Assembly: GCA_032690845.1 (NCBI GenBank)
Contig: CM064424.1
Span: forward strand, 36,717,511-36,781,510
Direction: 5' to 3'
Source of the DNA: Eleusine coracana subsp. coracana
Lineage: Eukaryota; Streptophyta; Magnoliopsida; Poales; Poaceae
DNA length: 64,000 nucleotides
Part shown: positions 44,053 to 55,594 of the stretch, piece by piece
How the letters are laid out: every line of letters begins with the position of its first letter
Numbering within the stretch: position 1 is the first letter of the stretch
Notes under the pieces: model-generated
The model's input: only the letters and a program-made list of their open reading frames with translations
Databases searched by the model: none
Told to the model about the DNA's origin: nothing
Program-made: the position numbers and the translations under genes

Positions 44053-45334
44053 GCCGGATACGCACAGGTCATGGTCTTCCCCAAGTTACGAGTCGTCGCC
44101 AACTCGGTCGCCGCGTTCGTCTCGGATTTAGGTGACACCCCTTCATGGTTTTGATGATATCTCCCACATTCGACATCCAAATGAGACGTTCTTTGATGCG
44201 TTGGAAAGGGGACGATGATTCTGTTGTCTTGTTTCTCGTACTAGCTCCAGAAGAATCATGAGTCATGCTGTGTGATCATGACAAGGTGTTGAGTTTGTTT
44301 AGCCTTTGTATAATTTAATTTCAGAGTCCGTGGTGTTGAGTTTGTGTCCTAGTCGAGTTTAGTTGCTAGTTTGAATTTGTGTTTTGATTCAGTTTGTGTT
44401 TTGATCTTCGTTGCACACCACCACTTTTCCCGATCCCTTTCGACCACCATCATCATCGCATTTTTCCCTTGGGTTCACCATCGTGTTACCCACCCACCAC
44501 ATCCACAATCCGTTGCCAAAGAAAAATCCCACCCGATTCCGTTTTTGTGCCCCCCCTCACCCCCTAAATCCTATCTTGACCTACCTTCGGTAAAACAGGC
44601 ATAACTTTTCGCACTTTGATCCGATTGGGCTGAAATTTTTACAGTAAATTCTTGAAAAAAAAGTTGAGGTGACCCACAAACGTCTCCTCCCTATGTGCCC
44701 TCGTCAAACAATTAAAAAAATCAGAAAAAATAGAAAAATATTGTGAAGGTTAAAATAGCGTTTTCAATGAAACTTTGAGATTTTGCCTATGCTTTGTCTT
44801 TCCTCTATTTGAGTTGAAACTTCTTGTGGTTCCTTCCTTTGTGTTCCTCTATCATAGAAAAATAGTGGAAAATCATATAAAAAACAAGATTTTGATTTGC
44901 ACCCCCCCCCCTCCCCCCCCCCCCCCCCACGTGCTAAAAATTCTAAGTTTGTGGAGTCTAACTGCCACTGCTTTTCTCCTTGCTGCCTTTGCCATTGTTT
45001 TGTTGTCACAACTGTTTCTAAACATGATTCTTTTGCCAGCAATTAGGACACTGCTTTGGACATTTATTCATTGCTACTATATGTTATTGAATTGTGTTCC
45101 ACTGACATACATATTAGCCTTCCAAGCTATACATACTTGCAGCACAGTTTTCTTCCTTGCAACTATTACACCCAAGCTTGACAATAGATTGTGCCACCCT
45201 GTTGGCTTTGGTAAGAACACTTGTAAGACTGTGATACATCGCTCCCGATATTGCTTTCCACTTTCCACAACCTCGAATAGCTGCTAGTTGATAGGGTTAA
45301 TCCGTTTGTGTAGTCTTGTATTTTGCTTCTAGCC
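44053..45334 (+). other. Unassigned DNA, possibly 5' leader of the gag relic
   Basis: No gene recognised. A C run (44902-44928, broken by one T) and pyrimidine-rich DNA precede the gag start at 45335 and could be leader or LTR of that gypsy element. No PBS found. Confidence 0.3.
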
Positions 45335-45956
45335 ATGTCAGGGAAAGGGATGGCTAGAGTGTTGGAGTTCCCTACAAACTTCAATGATTGCGTGTCCAAG
45401 GCCGAGCTTACGAAGCTTCTTGCGGACCAGCGTACATTCATAGAAACAAAGTTTGCCGAGTTGATGGGCCACATCAACGCTGTTGCTAACCGAATTGAGG
45501 ATGTTGAACAATGACCTCCACCTCATCCTGAGAGATGCGCTGCTACTGATGATGGTTTTGATCGTGATGCAGAATGTCTTTACCATAATCGACACGGTAT
45601 GGGAGGCAATAACAATCATTGTAATACTGATACTTTTGTTAAGTCCAAATTTACCATGCTTCCTATTGCTGGTAGTGTTGATCCTAAAGCATACTTAGAT
45701 TAGGAATATGTTGTTGAACAGAAATTTAATACTCATTTAGTTCCTACTGAGCATAGAGTTAGACTTGCTACTAGTGAGCTTACAGGTTTTGCTCTCTTTT
45801 GGTGGAATGATCTTTGCTATGCTAATGCTGCTATACCTACCACTTGGGTTGTTTTAAAACAACGCATGAAATCTCGTTTTGTTCCTCCTTATTACCAACG
45901 TGATTTATGTTTTAAATTGCAATCTTTAACACAAGGTGATAAAACAGTAGAGGTGT
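45335..45956 (+). pseudogene. Ty3/gypsy gag relic
   Basis: ATG at 45335 opens MSGKGMARVLEFPTNF, a short N-terminal region, to a stop at 45514. In another frame the protein resumes with Asn/Gly/His-rich linker and KFTMLPIAGSVDPKAYLD, then FALFWWNDLCYANA, TTWVVLKQRMKSRFVPPYYQRDLCFKLQSL. This is the capsid-like gag domain of gypsy elements. A stop occurs within it near 45703. Homology ends abruptly at 45956 where LTR-like DNA begins. The lineage is not assigned. Confidence 0.7.
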
Positions 45957-47185
45957 CGAGAGATATTCTCGATAGTAGATCTAGGTACGCATATGAGTAT
46001 GAAAGATCGATAGACACAGGGCACAGGGTTTATACAGGTTTGGGCCTCCCGGAGGATAACAACCCTACGTCCTGTTTAGTGTTTCGGTCTTGCTGGGGTT
46101 TGCACTGGAATTAGGGTTCCAATACGTGTCTTTGCCTTGCCTAAGGCCCTCTGCCCTTCTTGTATATCCGAAGGATAGAGGTTTACATGGTAATCTTTTA
46201 GTTGGTTACAACAGATCCTATCTATCAACATTTCTGCTAACCTAGCTTGCTGCTTACTCAAACAAATATCTAAGTAAATATCTCCTGGGTCAAATACATC
46301 ATAACTGAGCCCCCGACCCACTCGGCCATATAGCCGAGTGGTTAGGTATCCAGGGTACATGTGTCCCAAAGTAGCCCCCAAGAACTTTCCAACTTGAAAA
46401 CATCGCCTGGATTCATCTCGACATCTTTTGAAATTGGAAAGTGCTCCTTCTGTTGTAGCTGATAACTTTTCTTCATAGACGCCTGAAAAAAGGCATACTC
46501 TACGAGTACAGCCCCCAACTCAGAAGGTGTTGAGTCTTTACCAAAGCAACTTGTGAGTTCTTGAAAAGTAAATATCCGATATCTAGATTCAATCATAGCC
46601 CCCAACTCAAAAGATCATTTTGAAGAAAATATCTTATGAGCTGAAACATAATAATATCTGAGTCTTCCACTCCTCATAATAATCCTCAAACCTCAATTAT
46701 ACAGTCTTCAGATAAATTGCCATCATAAGCCGAGTGATGCATCATCAATTTACAAACTACAATCCCAATATTGATGCTAACTCCATCCGAGTGATTTATC
46801 GCGAAATTGAAATTCCATAGCCCCCAAGATCAGTGATGTATCAGTTGGAGTATTTTAACACACAAAAAATACAGCCCCCATGATTGGTGCTAAGATAATC
46901 CGAGTGATTTATCTCAAAAGGTACAACTTCCAAGATTGAAACCGTAACAATCTGAGTGATTTATTGTGAAATCTTGAAAGGTACAACTTCCAAGGTTGAA
47001 GCCGTAACAATCCGAGTGATTTATTGCGAAATCTCAAAAGGTACAACTTTCAAGGTTGAAACCATAACAATCCAAGTGATTTATCGCTAACATCGAGACC
47101 CACAACATCCAAGGTTAACGCTGAAATGATTCTCAATAGCACAATAAATGCACCTATCGATTCACGAGACTGGACTATCGGGTTA
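45957..47185 (-). repeat. LTR-like DNA inserted in or fused to the gag relic
   Basis: It begins TGTCGAGAGATATTC at the point where gag homology stops. It contains GGTTTATACAGG...AACCCTACGTCCTG and repeated AGCCCCCAACT phrases of the type I associate with LTR/UTR regions of grass gypsy elements. I could not define a right terminus or a target duplication. No coding sequence seen. Confidence 0.4.
46801..47100. repeat. 60-bp tandem repeat
   Basis: Units start at 46921, 46981 and 47041 (GTACAACTTCCAAGGTTGAA... TCCGAGTGATTTAT), exactly 60 bp apart and close to identical. Two more degenerate units precede them. Confidence 0.8.
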
Positions 47186-48487
47186 TGTAAGGACCGAAGG
47201 CCTACCGAGAGGGGGGGGGGGGTGAATTGGTAGCTGACCATGAATCTGAAAACTTCAGTTTCACGCTTCTCAAACCTAATGAATCATTGCAACCTAAACA
47301 ATTCTAGTAGGCCAAGATCCTACACATGCTAGTGTTCATGATGCAAAGCAATGCGCGAAAGCTATTCACACTAGCCTATGCAGGCCACAAGTTGTCCTAT
47401 CACTAGATCACACAATTGTGGAATAGTAAAGAGAGGGTCAAGGAATGCTCATGATTTTTTCCCGAGGTCTCGGAAGGATGGCGCCTTCCCCTACTCCTCG
47501 TTGGACCACTCCCACCGGAGTCCCGGTCCCTCCCGCTACCAAGTGGAGTTCTCGCCCACGAGCCTACAATCATTCCTCGAGTGAAGACATGGTGTGCGTC
47601 ACCGATGCACAAAGCACAAGCTCGCCTCCCTCGAGAACTTGCCGTACTCCCCGAGCCGGCACGGGCGCTCACTATTTATGCCCCTTCCAATGATGGGCTC
47701 AAACCATGTACAAACTTGTGACAGCCTTCACAACCAATCACGATCGGCTCGATCACCGACACCTAACCGGTCTAGGTCTCACCATAGACCAAGAGTAACA
47801 ACCTAGATCACACCCTCAAGGACACCCTAGCCTTAGATGTGCAAGGTAGGTCCTTGTTACTGTCACAAGCACTCTCATGATATCCAATATCCTCTTCTAG
47901 TGCTCTCTTCTTTTCGTCTTGAACCTTACTAAATGCTCTGAGGTATTCCAATAGCCAAGAGTGGTCACAAAGACCCCAGCAACAAAGTTATATAGGCTCC
48001 CAACCTCAAACTAGCCGTTGCTCCATGAAATCAGCTTTCTGGGCCTCCAGGCCGGACTATCTGGTGACTGCAAACTAAGCTCCAACGGCTCTCTACCCTA
48101 TGGTGAACTCCTGCTGACCGGACTGTCCGGTCACTGGACCGGACCATCTGGTCCACTTTCTCTCTCCATTCCACAAAGGTCCGCAAATTGCAACCTCTCT
48201 GTTGTCCCTGCACTCCTACTGACTGGACCGTCCGATCAGCAGACCGGACCGTCCGATCTGTATGGAGTCTCCTGCAGTCAGAGTCCTTGCTTTTCACGCT
48301 AAGCCCTAGAAAACTCCACATAGTGACCATACAGTCCGGTCACCTCTGACCCCTCTGTCCGGTCACTACGTCCAGAAGCTGAAACTTGTTGTCCTCGCTT
48401 GACTTGGTTTCCCGGCTTCTCCGAACAGCTCCATGGCTTCTCCACTATCACCTAGTGCCTGTGATTTCACCGAGCAACCTTGCACAT
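47186..48487 (-). repeat. Family A LTR, left part (interrupted by the Tekay-like element)
   Basis: Starts TGTAAGGACCGAAGG with a G run, the reverse complement of the 26446 terminus. It shares the TATA region with the 3-4 kb copy (minus strand GCCTATATAA at 47988-47997). Upstream of that box in minus orientation lies a cluster of CCGGACCGTCCGG palindromes. It continues at 63695 after the nested element and its target duplication CACAT. Confidence 0.75.
48050..48366. repeat. CCGGACCGTCCGG palindrome pairs upstream of the LTR TATA box
   Basis: GACCGG-type starts at 48116 and 48137 (21 bp), 48221 and 48242 (21 bp), and 48325 and 48348 (23 bp), with a further degenerate copy at 48050. Spacers differ. 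The cluster lies about 60-370 bases upstream of the minus-strand TATA box, where promoter elements would sit. Confidence 0.7.
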
Positions 48488-51400
48488 TGTGGCGCCCCTT
48501 CCCGGAGGATCGAGGTCCGAATGGTGCTGATAACGTAGACACTTGATAATACAACATCGGTTCAAATTTAAATTTAATATTACATCAATTGGTGATCAGA
48601 GTGCAGCGGAATATTACAAGTTCATAATGTTTTGAAACTAGCGGAAGCAAATCGTGATAAGAAGCTACGAGCTTGACGATACAGCATAGTAATGGTTCGT
48701 GCCCGAAGAACCATCACTCTAGCAACACACATCAATACTACGGCGGCGAATCGGATTCCCAGTGGGCAGTCCAACTCTCAGGGACTTGCATGTCCCAGGG
48801 CAGCACATTCTCAGGCAATTCTACCTCTTCATTACCTGAAATCAATAGTGGCACAAAGCCTGAGTACTAATTACATAGCAAGACTTACCCATCGGACTTC
48901 TGGACATGCATCGGCTCTAATAGGTGGCTTGTTTGAAAAGACCCGCACTAAGCAACCTATTAGTTCTACCAAGTTTAATTTCTCAAAATTAACTGGGTAG
49001 AGCAGAAAGGTAACTTTAGTTGCAGTAACAGGATAATAAGGCAATACATAAAGTAAGTGCAACATAAGAGCAATAATTGTAACATCAACGATAAATGTCA
49101 TAGTTAACTTCCAATACCAGGTTCAACTAGGTGACGACGCAATGACCAAGTGGTACTCATTACTGCGAGGGACAACAATTGCAATTGATTTACACCAGCT
49201 GGGATTGCTCGAGATACACGACACAAACGCACCAGTTAAGGTCATATATGGCAACTTTTCGCAAGGACGAAAAACAACTTGGTCCGGGTCCAGTCTCAGT
49301 GAGTGGGCATGCCGTTCTGCCAACAGTACTTCACGGTATGAACCGCCCACTCCAGCAGCAGAAGGGTCAACGACCATTGTACTAGGTACCATCCTCATTG
49401 CCGCGCTAATGCTACATCAGTTTACTAGTGCCCATAGACTAGCATGTATTTGGTACTTGACCAAGGGGCCGACCACGGACGGGTCCTAGGTTCAATAAGG
49501 CAGGGCTACCGCAGCCAACACCCATGTATTACAGCAAACCTACATATGCATCTTCCCTGCCCGGTCATAATAGTAAAATAAACTTCTTTTTAGGTTCCTG
49601 TTCCAGTGGTCAAGTTCATTCCTTAGTATTAGTATCTATTGGGTCTAGTAGTTACTAAGCATAGCGACACAGTACCGATACTACCAAAGCTCTAATGATA
49701 GTGACATAGGTCAATTGGGTATCATGGAAGGTGGGTTCCAATCAACTCCTATGACCTAATGCAACATTAATCATAGACACTAGTAATATTGAAACTAGCA
49801 AACTTTATAAAAGGGCGAATGTAAACCGGGGCTATTCTGGATCGATGTTAGTGCTAGCAACTATAACGTCTTGCTCTTGGGGATCAAGGTCCTACTGAAG
49901 ATCCTCTTTTCCTGCTCCGAGTTGTTGTTGCCTATATGATAGAATTGAATTGTCGGTATTATCAAAATATCGTAGAATGCAATGATATGATGCACAATGT
50001 CTTTAAATGTTGATTAACATTATTATTATGTTCTCGAAGCCGTATGCTTCAATGTTCTCGAATCCATATGCTTCAAAGAAACAAATTAGAGTTTCATCAT
50101 TTTATGTGTGTTAATTATTTATTTAGGGTTGTTATAGTCCTTTAGAATAATTAAGCAATTTCAATAGTAACCAATCAATTCTGATCTTGAGTGATTTATC
50201 ATGAATAGGGACATAGATGAATTGTATTTTTACCAATTAACTGCCTCTGGATATAATTACTCTAATTACTAGCATTAATTAAAGTATAATAGTGGTATAA
50301 GCAATTAATTTAATTTAATTAAGTAAATTTAGGTTTCTGGACTTGTGTAATTTACTGAGCACAGAGACTTGTGTGAGTGATTTTTGTGCCAAGTGACAGG
50401 GGCCAATTAATTATAAAATAATTACTAGAATTAATTTAAGCAATGATACTAAATGAATTGCAAAGCCAAAAATAATTCATGTTTTTCTAACAAAAAAATT
50501 GTGGTGATAGATAATTATGAAGTTATTAAGCATGCCAAAAATCAGAATTAAATTTGGTTCCTAGAATATCTGGTGAATTAATTTGTGTTTGGACAATTAG
50601 ATGAATTAATAAAAATGCAAGTACAGAGGCATTGATTTATCAATTTACTAAAATAGAGCAATTCAAAATGAACCTAACAAATTTTATTTGAGCTTCATTG
50701 GGTTTAAACTCGATTTACTATGAGTTTTCAAAGGTTTATGCTTTTTCTAGCAATTTTCTGTTTTTAGGGGGTTTCCACGTTGGAGCCACGTGGGTGCCAG
50801 ATAAGGCCACGTAGGAGCCAGGTCGGCTGCCAGTAGGCGCCAGTGGGCTCGCCGGAGCGGGGTGGCTCATGGCCGGAGAGCTCGCTGCCGGCGGCTGCGC
50901 GGGGAGAAAGCTCGCCACGGAAGCCAAGAAATGATATGCGCACCGCGGTGGAGGGGATGGAGGGGTTCGCAAGGTGGTGTTCTCACCATAAGATGGTCGG
51001 CAATGAGAGGCGGTGGAGCAGAGATCTTCGGCGGGGTCGCGGGGACGGCTCGGAGTGGAAAAACGGGCGGGGTCGGCTCCTACAGCTTCACGGGAGCACC
51101 ACGGAGAGCGGCATCAAGTCAACGTTGGACGGGGATGGTCGGAAGTAGGAGCTCGTCGTGGAGGCGGCTTCAGTGATCGGCGGGGACGGTTCAGGGCCGA
51201 GAAAAAAGCAGAATGCCGATGACATTGCACATGAAAACAGGAAGGAGTTAAGGCGGGGTCGTTCGACCAAGAGTTGCACAAATGGTAGAGGAAAGAGGGA
51301 ACGAGGCTCACCGGAGATGGGCAATTTTGGTCGACAGCATAGGAGGTCACCGGAACTGTGGGTTTTGATATTTCTTCAAATTGGTTGAGCTCACGCAGGG

Positions 51401-52274
51401 AGTTGTCGAGGAAATGGCCTGGGGAGCTAGAGGGGAAGTGAGCAGTGCGTGGGTGCTCTCGGCTGGGCTGGGAAGGCAGTGGGAGAGCGGGGCAGCGCGG
51501 CGAGGTTGAGCTCTGCAATGGCGAGATGGCAGGGAGAGGGGAAATGGCAGAGAGCAAAGAGCAGAGAGCGAGAGAGAGTGTGCTTGTGAACTCGTGGGCT
51601 CGCTTTCAAGTTGCGCAAAGGTGAAGGAGTGAGTGGGGGAATGGGAGTGGCGAGAGCGGCGAGAGCGGGCGGAATTGATGTTTTGCCGGTCACGGCGGTG
51701 GCGTGCAGAGAGGGAGAATGGTGGCCGTTGGGTGGGCTCACGGCTGAGGGCATAGGAGATGGGACGGCAGAGGAGAAGTCAGCGGCACAGTGCACCAGCA
51801 AATGGAGGAAGGAGAAAGGGGATTTAACACTGCGCCCCCTGATCTTTTAGATTTAGTGCAAACAGGTCCCTAGTCAAAGCTGATTTTCATTAATTCAAAA
51901 TAAAATAGCTAGGGACTTCCTAAATTAGTCAAAATTGGTGGACTGACTATTTAAATGGTGGAGAACACTTTGGTGAATTTTATTTGAATTTTTCATAAAC
52001 ATATATTTAGAATTAATTAAATGCATTAATTTGTTACTTAAGAATCAATTAATTAATTGAGGGTCTTGCCAAACAGATAAAATTCCCAATAAATTCATAA
52101 TATTCTATTTTATTATTACCAACATTATTATGAATTTATATAGCATAAGTTGTATTGACATTTCTAAGTTGCTTCAATAACTTGGTTGCAGGGTAATTAA
52201 TTGCCTGGAATTAAATTAATAGATAGGCTCTATCATTTTATGCTAAGTCAAGGTGAGACACCTGGGGTGTCACA
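48488..52274 (-). repeat. 3' LTR of the Tekay-like element
   Basis: 3787 bases, TGTGGCGCCC...GGTGTCACA. It has an AT-rich half and a GC-rich block (50750-51840) whose open frames are also open in the partner LTR but show no domains. It differs from the partner by a few percent plus indels. Confidence 0.9.
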
Positions 52275-52292
52275 GCCCTCCCTCCTTAAAGA
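52275..52292 (-). other. Polypurine tract of the Tekay-like element
   Basis: The minus strand reads TTTAAGGAGGGAGGGC directly before the 3' LTR. Confidence 0.75.
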
Positions 52293-52342
52293 AATCTCGT
52301 CCCGAGATTATAAACAAGGCAAATTAGGGGGAAGTGTAGTGG

Positions 52343-52755
52343 TCAAAACATACCTGTGTATGATGACCAAAACTTCGGGTAATGAGTACTCAGAAATTCT
52401 TTAGATTCCCAAGTAGACTCATCCTCTGAGTGGTTACTCCATTCAACTTTGAAGAATTTGAGGGTTCTATTACGGGTTGTGCGCTCTTTCTCGTCGAGGA
52501 TCTTCACAGGTTGTTCGGAGTACGTGAGATCGGGTTGGAGTTGGTCATACTCTTCCAAGACTTTGTCGATGGGTGGTTGAGACATCGCTTAAGCTGGGAG
52601 ACGTGGAAGGTGTGATGAACTCCAGATAGATTAGCAGGTAACTCCAACTTATAGGCCATGTTTCCACATCGTTCCAGAATTTGGAATGGTCCAATATAAC
52701 GGGGAGCTAACTTTCCCTTGACTCCAAACCGTTGGATACCCTTCATGGGCGACAC
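52343..52755 (-). pseudogene. Integrase C-terminal module and chromodomain
   Basis: Frame 52504-52755 begins at SPMKGIQRFGVKGKLAPRY and runs through YIGPFQILERCG and VHHTFHVSQLKRCL, the integrase C-terminal module. The chromodomain is in a second frame, 52343-52585, with PVKILDEKERTT, LKFFKVEWSNH and ESTWESKEFL (aromatic residues W and W/F kept). The two frames overlap at 52504-52585, so a one-base indel lies between them. Chromodomains of this group are thought to steer integration to marked heterochromatin. Confidence 0.85.
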
Positions 52756-53711
52756 CTTGAGATAGACGTAATCGCCCTTGTTGAAGTACAGTGGTCTACG
52801 TCATCTGTTTGCATACTTCTCTTGACGGCATTTAGCGGCTTTAAGATTGGCTTGGATGGTACATACTTTTTCTTCAGCATCCTTGACAAGTTTATGTTTA
52901 GTGGCATTCTATAATTGCGACCATAGAGTGCTTTAAATGGTGACATTTTTAGACTCTCCTGGTAACTGTTGTTGTATGAGAATTCCGCATAAGGCAAATA
53001 CGCATCCCAATTGCCACCATGCGTTAAAACACATGCTCTAAGCATATCTTCCAAAATTTGGTTGACACGCTCAGTTTGTCCATCTGTGGTGGCATGGTAA
53101 GCAGAACTCCGGTTCAGCTTGGTACCCAAAGATGCATGCAGTTGTTCCCAAAAACGAGCAACAAACTGTGAGCCAGGATCCGTAACAATGGTCTTGGGCA
53201 CTCGATGGAGACATAGAATTCTTGCTATATATAGCTCTGCTTATTGTCGTACATTATGTCTATTGTTGACTGGCAGGAAGTGGGCAGATTTGGTGAGTCT
53301 GTCCACAATGACCCAAATTGAATCATGCTTTCGAGAAGTGAGAGGGAGACCAACGATAAAATCTATGCTGATGTCTTCCCATTTCCAAGCGGGGATACTC
53401 AATGGTTGAAGTAATCCATCCTGTTTCAAATGATCAGCCTTAACCCTCTGACACGTATCGCATTCCGCGACATACCGAGCAATTTCTTGCTTCATCCTTG
53501 TCCACCAGAAATTCTTCTTCAAGTCTTGGTACATTTTGTTACTACCCGGATGGATAGAATATTTGGAGTGGTGTGCTTCATCCAAGATCTTCCGTTGAAG
53601 TTCAAAGTCCTTTGGTACTACTAAACGGTTATTGAACCACAGAGTACCGTTCGAGTCTTGGGTGAAGCATTTTGCTTTGCCACCCTTAATGTTTTGTCTG
53701 ATATGATTCAT
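52743..53711 (-). pseudogene. Tekay-like integrase, zinc finger and core
   Basis: One frame with a stop at 53241-53243. The first part has the HHCC finger (AHHSKYSIHPG, CDTCQRVK) and the first catalytic Asp (SIDFIVGLP). The second part has TDPGSQF (second Asp) and TDGQTERVNQILEDMLR with the catalytic Glu. After ALYGRNYRMPLN a deletion and frame change remove part of the linker, and residues to 52743 are out of register. Confidence 0.88.
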
Positions 53712-53726
53712 ACCAACATCATTTTT

Positions 53727-55139
53727 CTATGTAGCAATGATTTCTTCACGAATGGTAGAATGCACACTTAGGTTGCTAACCACTACAACAGGTAAAATGT
53801 GAAGGCTAGGTTCCGAATTAGTTTCATGGTCATTTCGGTCCTGAATTTCCAGCTCTAAGTTGTTGCAGTGGACCTTTCTGCTTAATGCATCGGTGACTAC
53901 ATTAGCCTTGCCTGGATGATAATGAATCTCTAGGTTATAATCCTTAATCAGTTCTAGCCAGCGATGTTGTCTCATGTTTAGATCAGTCTGGGTGAAGATA
54001 TATTTCAAGCTCTTATGGTCTATGTAGATGTGCACTAAGTTGTCAAACAAATAATGCCTCCATATTTTTATTACAAATACAACTGCAGCTACCTCCAAAT
54101 CATGAGTTGGATAGTGCTCTTTATGCTTCCTTAACTGTCGAGAGGCTTAGGCTATGACACGACCTTCTTGCACGAGTACATGTCCAAGTCCTGTCCCAGA
54201 TGCATCACAATATACGTCGAATGGCCGGGTGATGTCGGGTTGAGCCAGTACTGGGGCAGTTGTCAATAATTTCTTCAATGTTTGAAATGCTTCTTCACCA
54301 TTGCTGTTCCAATTAAACTTTTTCTCCTTTTTCAGCAGCTCCGTGATGGGTTTGGTCAGCCGAGAGAAATTTGGTATGAACCTATGATAATATCCGGCTA
54401 GCCCGAGGAAACTGCGCACTTGGTGAACTGTTTTTGGTGGCTTCCGATCTAGCACGTCTTGAACCATGCTAGGGTCTACCGAGATTCCTTTTGCAGAGAC
54501 TATGTGACGAAGGAATGGCACACGGTCCAACCAAAATTCACACTTGCTGAATTTTGCATACAACTTGTGATCTCGTAGACGTCGAAGAATAATGCGAAGA
54601 TGTTCAGCATGCTCTTCCTTGGACTTAGAATAGACGAGGATGTCGTCAATGAATACTACCACAAATTTGTCCAACTCTGGCATGAATACCAAATTCATGA
54701 GATACATGAAATGAGCTGGGGCATTTGTCAATCCGAATGATATTACTAGATACTCGAATAATCCATATCTAGTAGAAAAGGCGGTTTTCGAAATATCTTC
54801 TGCTCTGATTTTGATTTGATGATAACCCGAACGGAGGTCAATTTTTGAGAATACCTTAGCACCAACTAATTGATCAAAAAGGATATCAATTCGTTGTAAT
54901 GGGTATTTATTCTTGATGGTAACTTCATTGAGAGGTCGATAATCAACAACCAGACGCAGAGATTTGTCCTTCTTCTTCACAAAAATAGCAGGGCAGCCCC
55001 AAGGTGAAGTGCTTGGGCGAATGAATCCCTTTTCCAATAACTCATTCAACTGCTTTTTCAATTCGGCCAACTCATTCGGGGCTATTTTATAAGGTCGACG
55101 AGATATCGGAGAAGTTCCTGGCTGTAGCTCTATCTTAAA
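53727..55139 (-). pseudogene. Tekay-like reverse transcriptase and RNase H
   Basis: Continuous frame with a stop at 54147-54149 and another at 53727. RT motifs are LRLVVDYRPLNEVT, KIDLRSGYHQIKI, FGLTNAPAHFMYLMN and the catalytic VFIDDILVYS, then LGLAGYYHRFIPNFS. RNase H follows with VYCDASGTGLG and, after the stop, IYIDHKSLKYIF and HPGKANVVTDALSRK. It follows the protease frame directly across a TAA at 55140-55142. The stops sit where sense codons would be, so the frame itself is well preserved. Confidence 0.9.
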
Positions 55140-55594
55140 TTACACTTCATGGTCAGGTGGTAGGCTAGAGATATCTTCGGGGAATACGTCCGGATACTCG
55201 CAAACAACGGGGATGTTTTCGAGCGTCTGCCCTTCCAAGTGATGGACAATCAAGACTTTCGATGAATTGATGTTTAGAGAAAATGTGTCCTTTCTATGCA
55301 AAGGGGAGTTGATGTGAACGATGCGTGGCTCGATGTTTAGCACGGCTCTATGGGTTTTCATCCAGAACATGCCCAAAATCAAGTCAATTCCCTGATGGCT
55401 AAGCATGATAAAATCCGTGGGGTAGATTTTCTTATTTATTTCCAAAGGGGATTTGCATACTATTTGATTGGCACTAATTTGCCCAGCGGGGGAATGAATT
55501 GTGTAGCATCTTTCTATAGTCTGGTGTTGAAGATTAAGTTTTTGCACACATGCTGGCGATAGAGCGAGAGTGTACCGGTCAGCACGGGTTCGCC
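55140..55594 (-). pseudogene. Tekay-like protease region without an active site
   Basis: Frame from about 55590 to a TAA at 55140 with ALSPACVQKLNL, QIVCKSPLEINKKI, GIDLILGMFWM and FPEDISSLPPDHEV, the second half of a gypsy protease and the linker to RT. The D-S/T-G active-site triplet expected just before the SPACVQKL segment is absent. The gag stop lies only about 40 bases upstream, so a deletion has removed the gag-protease junction. The element could not mature its own polyprotein. Confidence 0.75.

Noticed and set aside
44411..45287. Plus-strand frames including a hydrophobic 170-codon one
   Set aside because: Spans a long C run and AT-rich spacer, with no recognisable family. The hydrophobicity follows from T-rich DNA.
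50736..51850. Many overlapping open frames on both strands, up to about 150 codons
   Set aside because: They lie in the GC-rich block of the Tekay-like LTR, recur in the other LTR (62.2-63.2 kb), overlap in several frames and show no domains. High GC removes stop codons by chance.
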